A stretch of 64,000 nucleotides of DNA from Trichobilharzia regenti (lineage: Eukaryota > Platyhelminthes > Trematoda > Strigeidida > Schistosomatidae). The notes under the pieces are model-generated. The model searched no databases, was not told the DNA's origin, and was given only the letters and a program-made list of their open reading frames with translations. The stretch spans positions 11,701,517-11,765,516 of the forward strand of contig OX235263.1 in assembly GCA_944472135.2 (NCBI GenBank), given 5' to 3'. Every line of letters begins with the position of its first letter. Within the stretch, counting starts at the first letter, position 1. The translations under genes and the position numbers were made by a program. This document shows positions 18,440 through 29,889 of the stretch, piece by piece.

Positions 18440-19412
18440 CCAGATTGCCTAAGTGAACTTGAGGAGAAGTGAACTATTCTACCCACTATTAATTTTGAAT
18501 GATTTTGTGACGTCCACCCCATGACCCTTAGCAAAAAGATGCTGACAATAACGTTGTTGAAAGTATTTGTTCCCTTGCCACAACGTAAACGTTTTCGTAC
18601 ATAATCAGAAAATTGGAGGTGCCTGTTCCCTGCCTTCTGTTCTCCTAATTTAACTGCTTCTGCAAATACATGTAAAAAGCTGAAGTTAGCATGAGAAGGC
18701 TATCGGTAGACTTATGATCGTGCCAAGGAGCATTTTTCCTATAAACGGTAACCAACTTACCTGGAGGATAGGATCTGGAAAGTAACATATCCAACCTTTT
18801 ATTGATTATCCCTGCAATATTATCCCCTTTAAAATCGAGTTGAATGAAGACAAGCTTTTATCCTATTGTGATATATTTGATGTTTAAGGATTCAGACATT
18901 TCACATTTGTTAATGCGTCGGTGGTATGGCGGTTAGGACGCTCGCAGACTATGCACATGGTCCGAGGTTCGTTCCACGACCGACGCACTCCTTTACCTCA
19001 CTAAGCCAGAAGTAATGCTGGTAAAGAGGAAAGGTTTGGCATGAGGCTAGCAACTCCATCCCGTAAAAATAATCACCACTGCTACAGAAACCTCAAGCCA
19101 CAAGCTTGAAGACCTATGTTCCACTGGGGAGCGTGAAGGAAAAAAATAATGAATCTCTGACTGTATCTGTGATTTTCCAATACCTTACTAAGAATCAAAA
19201 ATTCTTCCGCTAATTTTACTGCAGACCATATTCTCCTGACTCCACAGAACACTGTAATCACTAGTGATCACTTTAAGCTATCTGGACAAAAACATAAAAA
19301 TGTAACTCAATGATAGATAAAATCTTATTTTGATAAAATCATACAGTAAGTTATACAGTAATATTTACTGATGAAAACGTTTCGGCAGAATTGATTACTG
19401 CTCATAATCATA
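18440..19412 (-). pseudogene. PLE-C fragment, minus strand, split by SINE-R
   Basis: Minus-strand PLE-C EN and post-RT sequence, colinear with 46951-47530 ('aacttgaggagaa', 'ttgtgacgtccaccccatgac', 'gaccatattctcct', 'agctatctggacaaaa'). SINE-R at 18914-19150 interrupts it. Stops throughout. RT catalytic motifs are not included. Confidence 0.7.
18914..19145 (+). mobile_element. SINE-R inserted in PLE-C
   Basis: Head 'gtcggtggtatggcggtta' and box B-like 'gaggttcgttcc'; tail 'cctatgttccactgggga'. Flanks 'gttaatg' and 'aataatg' give a short TSD (taatg). The PLE-C sequence is continuous when the SINE is removed. Confidence 0.8.
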
Positions 19413-19659
19413 TCAAGTCACTCACACAACGTTTTTGCTTCATTTATATACATGAGCGAAAACTGATAAGACTTGTGAATAAAATCAGTAATATAAGATA
19501 AAGTACATAAAGAATGAATATTACCTTTCATGCATTTAATCCCCTTGACGTGTTTGAATAAAGCGAGAACAACACTGTGGTTTGTGTTAATATATGTGTA
19601 AAACTTGAGCACTGTGGTAGTAAGTAATTCCATTCACTGTGTGATACATCTAATAAACA

Positions 19660-20170
19660 AACTAATATGGAATTACTGTGGTTTGTGCAGAGTAATACGG
19701 TACCATCATTGTTTATTTCGTTGGCTTTTCATCAGGTGCCACTTACAGCCTAAATAAATTATGAGGTTCACGTACAGAAAAGTTTAAACATACTTGCGAA
19801 TTTTACATGTTGTCAGTTGACAGAAAATTCCACAATTAGGGAACAGTGATCAGAAAATTGTGCTTATATAGTTTTTACACAGGCAGTTCAAGTTTAAACA
19901 AAATAAATGCATGCATATAATGGTAAAGGAGTTACGTAATAAAGACGAGATATGCGTTAGAGGCATAGTGACTAATAAGTTAGGTAACAATGTACTGAGT
20001 TTAACTCAAATCATAGAAACAAGAGACAAGGAAACTTACAGAAAATAAAACGGGTGAGGTTAAAGATAAAGATTACGTAATTAGACGAGGCAAAAAGGAC
20101 ATCCATTTACCAAGGCAAGAAAGAGTAATAACTGCTTCTTTCTGAACACATAAATATGGTTTCAAGCGTT
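19660..20170 (-). repeat. PLE-C terminal region, minus strand
   Basis: Matches 1600-2352 and 46595-46950. Runs from the EN end at 20170 down to the hammerhead-like motif and 'ggaattactgtgg' at 19660. An inverted copy of its distal part lies at 20465-20600. Confidence 0.7.
19687..19739 (-). ncRNA. Hammerhead-like motif of PLE-C
   Basis: Core CUGAUGA, AAAGCCAAC, GAAAUAA, palindrome GGUACC, then UCUGC. The 3' strand of stem I (CUGC) is kept while the 5' strand is GCAC. A variant of the 2303 copy. Confidence 0.35.
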
Positions 20171-20461
20171 TCATACAAATTGCTTCGGCAAACTTGAGGA
20201 GAATGGAGCTCCTTTGTCTATTGATAATTTTGAAGGATCTCTCGATTTCCACTTCATGACCCGTGTCGAGGAGATGTCTGGTAATCGCACTACTATAAGA
20301 GTTTGTTCACTTGAGACATAGACTTTTCGGCACATGTTCAAAAAATCTGTTCTGCCAAAGTAACACGTAAATTTGTATACACAGTTGGAGTACACATGAG
20401 AAGGGTATCTATCAACTTTTGACTTCATCAGTCGACAGATACAGAAAGAAGGGTACACCAC
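20171..20461 (-). pseudogene. PLE-C GIY-YIG remnant
   Basis: The 96-residue frame includes 'NCVYKFTCYFG' (the first EN strand) and then diverges; the YIG half is lost or shifted. C-terminal 'PFSSSLPKQF' matches the sequence just before the terminal region. Flanked by inverted PLE-C terminal regions, the organisation also seen for PLE-B at 29890-31060. Confidence 0.65.
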
Positions 20462-20464
20462 CGA

Positions 20465-20600
20465 TTTGCGAGTATGTTAAAACTTTTTTGTACGTGAACC
20501 TCATAATTTATTTAGGCTGTAAGTGACACCTGATGAGAAGTCAACGAAATAAACAATGATGGTAGCATATTATTCTGCGCAAACCACAATGTTGTTCCTG
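20465..20600 (+). repeat. PLE-C terminal region, inverted copy
   Basis: Same as 2255-2352, in plus orientation, opposite to the 19660-20170 arm. Includes a hammerhead-like motif at 20524-20578: CUGAUGA, GAAGUCAAC, GAAAUAA, UUAUU, CUGC. Confidence 0.65.
20524..20578 (+). ncRNA. Hammerhead-like motif of PLE-C
   Basis: Core CUGAUGA and GAAA are intact; stem III AUAA/UUAU. The 3' stem I strand is CUGC but the 5' strand is mutated (CACC). Confidence 0.35.
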
Positions 20601-20689
20601 CTTTATTCAAATATTAGTCTTATCAATTAATTACAGGCAGATGGGAAATAGGATGTTCCGTTGAGAGTGTGAACTCGATGAACCAGGCA

Positions 20690-20960
20690 GGATTCAGTAA
20701 TCAACCTCTGTCTCTCTATTCACCTATCTTTATTGCTTTTTTTTGAATTTTGACTCTGTCCTACACACCCTATTGTGTGGTTGTGTGCTAATGCATGCAA
20801 TACAATGCAGTGGTGAGCTTTTTTCTAAATGATTCATCCTCGTGGGATCAATCATTCTCATTTTAGCTAAATTCTTATGTTCTCTGACAGGCAGTCTGAC
20901 TACTCCTAACCTAGTGGTTTGACGTATGTGCTTGACCTCACTTATAATCATTGCAAGGTA
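20690..20960 (-). pseudogene. GIY-YIG remnant (PLE-D)
   Basis: The 73-residue frame 20730-20951 has 'RQTTRLGVVRL' and 'REHKNLAKMRMIDPT', paralogous to the frame at 722-967; YIG reads HIR. A further minus-strand match continues to 20640. Confidence 0.6.
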
Positions 20961-20969
20961 TTTTGTAAA

Positions 20970-21884
20970 TCATATTGCTTTGTTTAATTGGGTCCATCGG
21001 GTCCTTTAGGTTACCAGTCAAATTACCGGATAATAGATAATGTTAAGAGGTATTCAGTTCTCATTATAACATTCTACCAGTTTATTTATTAATTTTCCTA
21101 TTTAAATACCCGTCTTATTTCCCATCTTACTGTATTTTATTCATTACACTAATGTTCATTCAGAATTAACTTTATCTTACATTGATTTTACTCATGCATA
21201 TAAATGAAGGAAGAAAGTTGTGTGAGAGAGCACCTTGATATGATTATGAGGATTAATATATTGTGCTTGAAACGTGGTCATCTGTAAATATTACTGGACA
21301 ACACTGTGAAATTTTATCAAAATAAAATCTTTTCCATAATGGATGTTGTTATAATGGTAGGGAATTAAATGAGGACGTTGTCGCCTTGTTCTGTCTGCGC
21401 CTTACTAATATGCCTATCTGCTTGTGATACCTTCCGATTCAGTGAAGCACGCAAATATCAAAAGACAAAGGTTGGCCTGTGAACTGTATATTGTAGTACA
21501 CAACATCTACGACAAGAAAGTTATGGTATTTATACATTTTTACAACAATATAGACGGCTAATAGCATTTGAAATAATTGATCGTATTAGTCAATAGCAAA
21601 GTGCGTGGGAATGATGATATACCATTTATGCGAGATTAACAGCCGTTGAAATAATTGATCAGTAACAAAGTGCGTGGGTTCCTATCAGATGTATATCTTA
21701 GCCCAGTACCCAATGTTTATCCTTATACGAAATAATACATAAAAGAAGGTTTATGCTTGTTCCCCACGAATGGTACTCGGATCAATTGACTGATTAGCAA
21801 GGTATCACCAAATACTTTGCTAGTGAATGTCTATATGCAAGTGAATTATCACTGGTCATCAACGTTTTGAGGTTTGAAGTGGCA
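20970..21884. other. Unassigned, with a local direct repeat
   Basis: No gene seen. 21568-21613 and 21648-21682 share 'gaaataattgatc' and 'caaagtgcgtggg' in the same order. 21235-21345 resembles the PLE-C/D terminal block at 1100-1200. Confidence 0.4.
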
Positions 21885-23085
21885 ATCAAACCTCTACCTC
21901 AACTTTATAGACTCTGATAAGGCCTTCAACAGACAGCGTTGACCGTAAAGTATTTTGGAAACTACTCGAGTACTACGGCGTGAAGTGCCCTAATATTCAT
22001 CAACCTTATTCAACAGCTGTACGACATTTTAGAACATGTCAAGTGATCTACAACGGAAAACTCAGCGAGGAGTTTACAGTAAACACAGGAGTCAGATAAG
22101 GATGCTTATTATGATCAGTGATATTCCTAATTGTGGTGGACTGATTGGATTATGCGTCAGACAGTAGGAAACGAGCAAACAGCGATATCCTGGACCGACG
22201 TGAAGAAATTAGAAGACTTGGATTTCGCGCGTGGATGATTTATGTTTGATGTCACACAAAATTGAAGAAAACCGACAAACTGGTTGAAGAAGCAGCCGGC
22301 GAAGACAGGACTCCAGGTGAACATAGACAAGACGGTGGTTATGAAATTTACCAGCCAAAAACAACAACAGCAGCAGCAACATCCAGCGCCAATCACCAAT
22401 AACGGGAGGGATTTGAAAGAGATAACTTCATTCACTTATTAAGGGAGCATTGTCTCAACTACAGGATGTTCGAACGGACGAGGATGACAAATCGAGCGAG
22501 AATCGGGAAGGCGAGAAACACATTCATCAACCAACCCGAAAGCAATATGGAAATATTCGTCACTCAACATCAACAGTAAAATCCAGTCGGATTTTTAACA
22601 CAAACGTCAAGTCAGTCAACTCTTCTATACGGATGAGAAACTTAGCGGCTGGGTCACAAAGAATATTTCCGACAGCGTATTGCAGACCTACCTTTATCAA
22701 CCAACAACTGTCTTTGCTGGCTCTATACTGAATATCAGATGGCCGGGCGGGCCGGAAAGAATCACCAACTATGGAAAACTATGGGAACGAACAAACAAAC
22801 CAAGAACCAATCGCCCAACAAATATACAGGAGAAAGTGAATGGAGATGGATTGGACACTCGATGAGGAGGCCGCAGGGTGGCATCGCGCGCGCATCAGGC
22901 GATTGCTCGAGTGGAACCAGCCCGAAAGGAAAGCGGCGAGTGGGACATCAGTGCAAGGGTGACATGGAGAAGATCGTGTGAAGAGGAGTTGAAACAGTAT
23001 AGGCTAACATGAATGCGGGTGAAAAGTGTAGTTGATGCCCTGTGTTCTACTAGGAACCCAAGGGAACAATAATATAATAAATAAT
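21885..23085 (+). pseudogene. RTE-type LINE, decayed RT
   Basis: Frame-shifting translation recovers 'LNFIDSDKAFNRQ' (motif A), 'CGGLDWIMRQTV', and 'KLEDLDFARG' where the catalytic DFADD should be, so the active site is destroyed. Then the 'GRDLKEITSF' segment and the C-terminal 'EWRWIGHSMRRP' / 'SPKGKRRVG' region. The 3' end 'gttctactaggaacccaagg' is followed by (AAT)n at 23075-23085. The longest 3' fragment of this family in the window. Confidence 0.8.
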
Positions 23086-24609
23086 CAACGTTTTGTTGAT
23101 TCAGTGAGAATCTACTGGCTAAACTAACCCCTGATCTTTACAACACCATCATAAATTTATGTGTAACTAAACAGAAAACTAATTTAGTTAAACTGGTGAT
23201 ACATACTAGTACAGCATTGCTTAGAAATTCACTTGTAGTCATCTGGGTAAAATTTCTCTTAGGAAATTAAATAACCTGCATTTTAGGAACTATAGTAAAA
23301 AAAATGACTTCAATTTTACTCCTCCCCTCTTTCTTTCCTCTCGTTTTCGTCCTATGTACATACAAAAGATGAATAACTTCTTTTCATCAGATTAGCGAAG
23401 AGTAAAGGTCTAATGTGGCGTTCGTGATACGCATATGAGCATGTACAATTTCTGCATAAATATATGAATAAGGCAAGCTCAAATAGTTGTTCGCTTCATA
23501 ATCGGTTTTTACCCGCTTTTTCATTTCAAACTGCGGTGAATTTCACCAGTCGGTAATTCGGTTGCTAGAATTTGCCCCGACGCATACACACACACACTAC
23601 TTCTACCCGCTTTTGTTTGTTTTATGCGTCGAATAATTAAGGCGGTCAGCAGACAGTTAGTTAGCAAGCGGCAAGTGTAGAAATTAAGCAGTTGAAGAGT
23701 TAATATTAGCAAAGATTTTAAACATAATGTCGCCGAAATAATGTATTTTTCTTCCTGAACAAAGGCCAGACAAAGAACAGTTTGAGCCTGGTTCATGGTG
23801 TATAATACTAATTGTCATCAGTAGTAGGAAATTATTTTTGTCAAACAGTAGCTGTCGTCGCTAACCAGATCAGAGTCACACTGACACTGGATGGTCATTT
23901 CGCTCCACTTTGTCCATGCTGATCAGCGGTGTATCAAGTCACACTCAGATCAGAGATCCGAATTTCGATCAGACACTTAGGCGAAATGATAGATAAAGGA
24001 TTCACGCAGCTGGAATACAGAAACTACTGGGGTTTCAGTCAGAAACGTCACTTCCTGGTTGCTTTTTATGGCGTCAGGAAGATGAAAACTAATGACCTGA
24101 ATGTCTATGTTCTCTAGAAGAAACCATGCAATCCTATAAAGAGCTGGAAAAATGACAGTGATTGCTGCCCGGCTACTGTCCTACAGGAGGTCATCTGGGA
24201 GCCCGACAGATCACCTCTAGCTGTAGTACTGACTTATATGTGTTCGAGCCTCTTTGAGGACATAAATCATTTAGAGGTTAGAAAGACCGCTAGGCAATTA
24301 GCTTTAACAAGCAGGAAACCTACATTCCATGCTTCCTGACAGTCAGCCCAAAGCATAAAAACAATTCACAAGTCATCAGTTTTTATTTGTTCCTCAAGTA
24401 TTGGTTAGCCATACGAATAAACAGTTTTTTGATTCTAAAATAGATATCTCCAACTTAATTTCTACTTACAATCATTATACACTAGAAGTTTAAACCTAAA
24501 AATCCCATTTCTTTCCTTTTGTTTACCATCTAAGCAAAACTGCCATATTCATAATGAAACAGTAGAAGACGAACGACTTGGCAAAGGAATGTATATTTGG
24601 AGTTGTTCC
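23086..24609. other. No feature recognised
   Basis: 1.5 kb without a supportable gene. The frames at 23521-23796 (minus) and 23929-24117 have no recognisable motif. A (CA)n run lies at about 23585-23596. Confidence 0.45.
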
Positions 24610-25347
24610 ACTTCATCGACGTCCATCTGACGAGAAACGCCAGTAACTTTCTGTAAAAGGTCCATATACAAAAAACTTACTTGGAATGTACAATTCATTA
24701 ACTTTCAAAGCTTCGTGCGCCAACGCAGAAAGAGGAACTTGATATAGGCTCTTTCCTCGTGGATTCGGAAGATATGCAGCGAGAAAGTTATTGAAGAAGA
24801 ACTGCGTAATCTCCGAAAAACCCTGATGGAAAACGGTTTCCCGTCCAGGTTCACAGACAAGAATCTCAAATCTAAGAAGACTTCCGAACAAGTCTAATCC
24901 GTTCCAAAGAAAATACTTCTGCTTAATCTAGAATTCAAAGGTGATATTGAAGCAGAAATCCTCCATAAGACGCGAAAGACAAGCTGTCACAGGAGGCCAC
25001 TTCAACGTGCATATACAAGTTTACTTGCTCTTATGGATCTGAGTACGTCAGCCGTACCATGCGCCTACTTGAAAAAGGTGCTCGTCAACACTAATCCAGC
25101 CTGGCTTGTGAAAGGAGACCAGAAACGTGTATATACTTCAGTAACAGAACATCTGGTCAATTCAGGACATTCAGTGCCTTTCGAAAAATCCTTCAAAGTA
25201 ATATACAAGATTCAATCAAACCTATCAAAAGGAGTGAAATTAAGACATCTGGGTATAGCCAACGCACTAGCTTTCAAAAAGCTCAAACCCACGCTATGTA
25301 TCCAAAGGAAATACGTCCAATCCTTGTCTCTGCCTTGCCCATCATAA
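24610..25347 (+). pseudogene. PLE-A-related fragment (post-RT and EN)
   Basis: Starts in the 'FIDVHLTRNAS' block after the catalytic core, continues through 'ELRNLRKTLMENGFPSRFTDKNL' (in pieces), a stop, 'PKKILLLNLEFKGDIEAEIL', then the EN: the GIY half is shifted, and the 104-residue frame 25033-25347 ends 'KPTLCIQRKYVQSLSLPCPS'. YIG reads YVS. 5'-truncated and disrupted. Confidence 0.8.
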
Positions 25348-25816
25348 ACAGGTAATATTTTAGTAATGACCATCCCATTGCCTTTTTTATCTAAACTTCC
25401 CGTTTATTCATGTTACTTTTTAAGTTTTTCTTAGTTCCTGTTTACACTACCATATTTTCATATCCGAACTCCCTGTTTATTTTGTCATTTTACTATTTCT
25501 ACATATTTAATCCCTGGCTGCATAAACAGTTATTCATCACATTAGGTTTTTTATCTAAACATCCTGTCTATTTTTGTTATTTCTACATTTCTGGCCCCCA
25601 GTTGCGAAAAATGTCAATCTTCTTAGTCATTATAATGTTACTTTTTTGGGCATTTTCCGCCCCCTGTTTATTATGGCATTCTAATTCCTAATTGTAGTTT
25701 TTATTAATTTGACCCTTAACCGGAAATTATTCTGCAACTTCCCCATCCATTTGATATAAATACACGAATGTACAGCCTGGATGATGACTTCGTTGAAAAG
25801 AAAATTTTCTTCGCTG
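25348..25816 (+). repeat. PLE-A terminal region
   Basis: AT-rich sequence after the EN, ending in the conserved 'gatataaatacacgaatgtacag' neighbourhood (25753-25775) and a hammerhead-like motif. The hydrophobic frames at 25410-25691 and 25768-26129 lie in it and look accidental. Confidence 0.65.
25773..25816 (+). ncRNA. Hammerhead-like motif of PLE-A
   Basis: Stem I CAGC/GCUG, core CUGGAUGA (one inserted G against CUGAUGA), UUCG hairpin, GAAA, stem III AAGAAAA/UUUUCUU and C before stem I. The most regular stem III of the family. Confidence 0.5.
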
Positions 25817-26532
25817 CAACTGTCTTCTTAATAACTCCTATGACCCAATGTGTATATTTGGAATTTGTTATCTCTATATGTTCAAATTATGTACACCTTA
25901 CCTTCAACGCACCCTGTGCACAAATCTTACGTATTATGTTACTTCTCGTCTTTCCTTATATTATGTTTCTTTGTGTTCTTTCACGTCTCTTATGTATTTC
26001 CATAACGCTGTATCATTTGCTTTCTCTGACATCCAATGTATCTCCCTGCCATTTGGTGTTTTTACACCGATGAACGTTTCCTTACATGCCATTGATAAAT
26101 CTTATCGGTTGCACAATCCACCAGGCTAAATTTAGTTTTAATTCATTTATTCGGCAATAAATCTTTTTTAGTAACATGCTGACCGGCTTCGATATATGTA
26201 TTGGTTAAGATAAGCATTTGATGAATAAATTTAATTTACAGAAAAGATGGTATGTACTACTGACCACTCACATCAAATAGTAGTTTTCGCTTAGTTTCTC
26301 AAAAGAATCACAGTGATGAACTTTCACCTCAAAATCTTTGACTAAAAAATGACAAACTTAGTCCTATAATTCGTGATATTTATTTAAATGCTATTGAGTG
26401 ATACTTGAAGGGAGAAATACATGTAAGGGGTTTGAGGATGGTGTGGAGAAGCTGGTATGAGAAAAGAGAGATGTGCTGTTGACGCCTATGCCCCACTTAT
26501 AACCCGATGAACGAACGTTAATCATAATTTTT
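25817..26532. other. Unassigned; short RTE 3' remnant
   Basis: Nothing clear except about 26410-26515, where 'gtggagaagctgg' and 'gatgtgctgttgacgcctatg' recall the plus-strand RTE-type 3' end. Confidence 0.4.
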
Positions 26533-26752
26533 TCCCTTCACGTTCCCCAGTGGAACATAGGTCTTCAAGCTAGTGGCTTGAACTTTTTGTAGCAGTGTTT
26601 ATTTTACAGGATGGGTTTGCTAGCCTCATGCCCAACCTAGCCTCTTTACCAGCATTATTTCCTGGCTTAGCGAGGTGAAGGAGTACGTTGGCTGAGATCG
26701 AACTCCGGACCATGTGCATAGTCGGCGAGTGACCTAACCGCTATGCCACCAA
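26533..26752 (-). mobile_element. SINE-R
   Basis: Minus-strand copy: tail complement 'cagtggaacataggtcttcaa', head complement 'gaccatgtgcatagtcgg' and box A complement 'ctaaccgctatgccacc'. Flanking 'ataatttt' on both sides may be the TSD, though (AAT)n blurs it. Confidence 0.8.
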
Positions 26753-26859
26753 CCCATAATAATAATAATTTTCAACAGTGGATGGTAGACATCGTAAATA
26801 CCAAACTTTAAAGAGTTGGTGTAAGGGAACTCGATTTGTTTTTCAAGTTTGATCTTGCA

Positions 26860-27170
26860 TTCACATCAGTTAGAGAGTCATTAGAAACCAACTAGGAATT
26901 TTCTGGACAACTGTTTAGTTCATGTCCTGGACTTAACATCACTTCACATCTGCCGCCACGATTCTAATCCAGGACGTTTCAGTTACAAGTCAAAATCACA
27001 TAACACGCAGACGTCGAGATCCGATTCAGTGGATGACTTCGTGATTTTAGCACGACTGCCATCTGATTGTATTGGAAAATTCTCATTCCTAGCTAGATGG
27101 ACCTCATTGATCACGAATTCTCACTTGAACTCAAGGCAATTCTATCCTCCAGCCAGTCACTGGTGAAGAT
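26860..27170 (-). mobile_element. SINE-alpha, degraded
   Basis: Minus strand. Recognisable 'atcagttagagagtcatt' end, box B-like complement 'gattctaatccagga' and hammerhead remnants at about 26905-26960 too mutated to fold. Faces the plus copy at 27180. Confidence 0.6.
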
Positions 27171-27179
27171 GAGAATCAT

Positions 27180-27530
27180 TTTAAAGGATTGGTTTGTAGG
27201 GATTTGAACTGCTTTCGAAGTTTGAGAAAATTTGAGAAGTTATAAGAGAATTCGTGACTAGTGTGGTTCATCACCTTAGCGGTGAGAACAAATGCTCACT
27301 AATGTCATCAGCTAGTGAAAATCGCACTGAAATCGCGAAATGGCGGAAGTTAGAATTCATGGGCGATCTACTGAGTCGGATCCTAATGGCTGAGTGGTCC
27401 ACGACTTTAACTTATAACCAGAAAGTCCTGAGTTTGAGCATTGGTTGTGGGTGCGTAATACTGATGATTCCCAAGTACTTTCTGCTTTAATGTAATTCTC
27501 TTGAATTCTTTGACCAATACCAACCCATGC
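27180..27530 (+). mobile_element. SINE-alpha, degraded
   Basis: Plus strand: 'attggtttgtaggg' start, 'gaagttagaattcatgggc' block, tRNA-like segment, then 'ctgatgattccc', the 5' half of a CUGAUGA-type ribozyme whose GAAA half is lost. Confidence 0.65.
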
Positions 27531-28079
27531 TCGAATTTGAAAAACGTATAAACTATTGAACGCATAGAATGTACAGATTTCTATATAACTATTATCGTAC
27601 ACTTCAAGGGAGAATACAGTTATGGAGAAAAAACACTTCTACTTGTTTCAACAGCTTTTCCTTACCTCCTCTTATTATAAATTGTTTCTTTAAAAGATAC
27701 TTGCCTGATTAACATGCCGCAATTAAAAAGGGTAGATTTATGCAGCATTAAAGATGGGTAGATAGATAAATAGATAGATAGATAGGTAAGCTTAAATCTC
27801 TTTCTAATTTCTATGCTATACTAATAACAAAAGGTGAATGAACACCGCCTTTTATCACATACTAGCATCACAATCTTCATTCATGCCGTGAAAGTAAAAC
27901 CAACTTTAAACTATACTGTAGAAAAAAAATATTCACTTTTGCCTAATGTATTGAAGCTATTTTTAAACAATTCAGTCAAAAATAACCCAACAATAAATGT
28001 CAAATCCATTTTCTATAGAATTTATTGATCATTAAGAATAATTGTTCAAATTTGCTGGGAAAGGAGACAATAAACAATG
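27531..28079. other. No feature; (GATA)n microsatellite
   Basis: No gene seen. Tetranucleotide (GATA)n with interruptions at about 27760-27787. Confidence 0.5.
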
Positions 28080-28222
28080 ACTTCAGGTGAAGATAAAGAA
28101 GACAGAGATGATGAAGACACGCTACACTGGCCACCACTACTGCCAACGACAAAAACAAAAACAAAACAGCAATCAACAAGAAGTCGTCTCTTTTACTTAC
28201 TTAGGCGGAGCAGTTGAATACT
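28080..28222 (+). pseudogene. RTE-type LINE short fragment
   Basis: Encodes 'QQEVVSFTYLGGAVEY', matching the 'EVTSFTYLG' block of the RTE-type RT. Nothing else of the element is present. Confidence 0.6.
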
Positions 28223-28429
28223 TAAAAGCCATCCAGGATTTATGTTTTTCAGCTTTGTTAAATGTCAGTTTTCGAAATCTACCGTAAGCGAAAATCTGAA
28301 GTCGCTATTTGTCATGCTTAAACTGTGGTATGAAAATGAATATGGGGGGAACCACTATGTCCTTTTTGGCATTATTGAGTTCTTAAAGCTTCATATGCAC
28401 TGAACAATTTTCTATGCTATACTTTTTTT

Positions 28430-29103
28430 AGAGCGAGGTTCATTTGTTCCAAAGACTGTGTAGAGAAAGAACTCCAGGTCATCCGAGACATTCTAAGCTA
28501 GAATGGATATCCAGTGAAGTTTATGAGAGCCAACATAGGTTACAATGGTCGTAAACGTGAACTGGCAGCGGTGGAGAAAAAGCCTTTGTTTTTACATCTC
28601 CAATTCACGGGAGATACTCCTGCGGAGATTCTATCGCCACGTTTAACCACGGCGATCAAGGAAACGTTCTACTCTACACGTCTTCCTTGATCTTTCAGTA
28701 GCCGTTCAATGTTCACCCAGTAACTCAAAAATGTCTTACTTAACCTCAGCTCTTATTCATGCATATAACATTTCAACTGTTCTTGTGATTCAAGTTATAT
28801 AGGGCGCATGATTAGGCATGTTCGTCCACGGGTTCGAGAACATTTACGAGCTTGCTTCAGCAGGCGGGAAATAAGGTGAGTAAAAATCTCAATCCTGTTA
28901 CACTTAGCCGATACCGGACACGTATCGATATCAACACAGTTTCCATGGTTACATACCGAATTCCAAAGTCGTTATCACCTACAGTTCGCTTATTTCTCCC
29001 ACACATGGCTGAAGCTGTTGCGATAGGACCGACTAAACTGCAACTTTTTGTACAAAAACAGTACGTCAAGACGCTGTTTCTACCGTGGTCAAACTTGGAC
29101 TGA
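28430..29103 (+). pseudogene. PLE-A-related fragment (post-RT and EN)
   Basis: Includes 'KPLFLHLQFTGDTPAEILSPRL', the linker with a stop, an EN start with 'YNISTVLVIQVI*GA' (YIG lost), and the 83-residue frame ending 'KLQLFVQKQYVKTLFLPWSNLD' at 29103. The minus-strand frame at 28857-29309 is its shadow. Confidence 0.8.
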
Positions 29104-29714
29104 TGATTCTTCTTCTCACCAAGAGTGCTTCTTCCTCTAAACCCTCTTGGTTTTATCCATTGCTTATTAATACAAATATTATTACTACAATTTTTATCAT
29201 TATTTGGCATAATTTTCGCCCTTCGTACTCTCAATACTGTCGAATTTTCAGGACTTATTACTAGTGATATTATCTCTTTTCTCAATATGTATGCCTCCAC
29301 CTGTTTCATTTCACATATTCGTTATCTCATTATGAACCTCTCATTGAAGTCTTACTATCTCCTCTTTAATACATACCACTTTGTACTAGCCACTCACCTG
29401 ACACCTCTCATAACCTTGAACTAACTTGTCAATTTTCTTACCTCACATTCTACGAATCTATTATGACGACTAATCACCACCACTGTCACCCATTTTGGAA
29501 TATTTTGGTTATCGATTTGAGCTAAATAGCACGTTTGTCACACAAATACGACTATTTATTTTCACACCACATAACTACTAATCTGTTATTCTACGTTAAA
29601 AATGTATCCGCCGAATAACTGGCCACTATCACTGTAACGCCAACAAATATTCTATTTTTATATAATTGCAAGAACCTGAAGAGGAGAAATTATTGAAAAG
29701 AATATTCTTCGTTC
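29104..29714 (+). repeat. PLE-A terminal region
   Basis: Follows the EN as in the intact copy: AT-rich, no gene, ending in the hammerhead-like motif. Parts of the 29125-29424 frame are accidental. Confidence 0.55.
29672..29714 (+). ncRNA. Hammerhead-like motif of PLE-A, canonical core
   Basis: Stem I GAAC/GUUC, core CUGAAGA exactly as in the hammerhead consensus, GAAA, stem III AAGAA/UUCUU, C before stem I. Stem II (GGAGAAAUUAUU) is poorly paired. The stem I sequence differs from the CAGC/GCUG of sister copies on both strands, a compensatory change. Confidence 0.55.
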
Positions 29715-29889
29715 AGATTGACTTTTAATTCATGGAATATGGGAATATTTCACACTTCCATACTACTTGACATCTGAACAAAACTCAAACACCTTAGCAC
29801 TGTTGTCGAAGTATCTTTTATCTGCTTGATTTCCCGTAGATGAAAACCATCTTAAGGTTAGTTTGGCTGAAAGTAAGTAATAAGACACT

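Noticed and set aside
23521..23796. Cysteine-containing 91-codon frame on the minus strand
   Set aside because: No motif, no neighbouring gene structure, and a (CA)n run inside; probably chance.
24613..24891. 92-codon minus-strand frame
   Set aside because: Antisense to the PLE-A post-RT region, whose plus-strand residues match the family.
25410..26129. Overlapping hydrophobic frames that look like membrane proteins
   Set aside because: They lie in and just beyond a T-rich PLE-A terminal region, overlap in different frames and show no motif or conservation.
28857..29309. 150-codon minus-strand frame
   Set aside because: It is antisense to a recognisable PLE-A endonuclease fragment and its flank.
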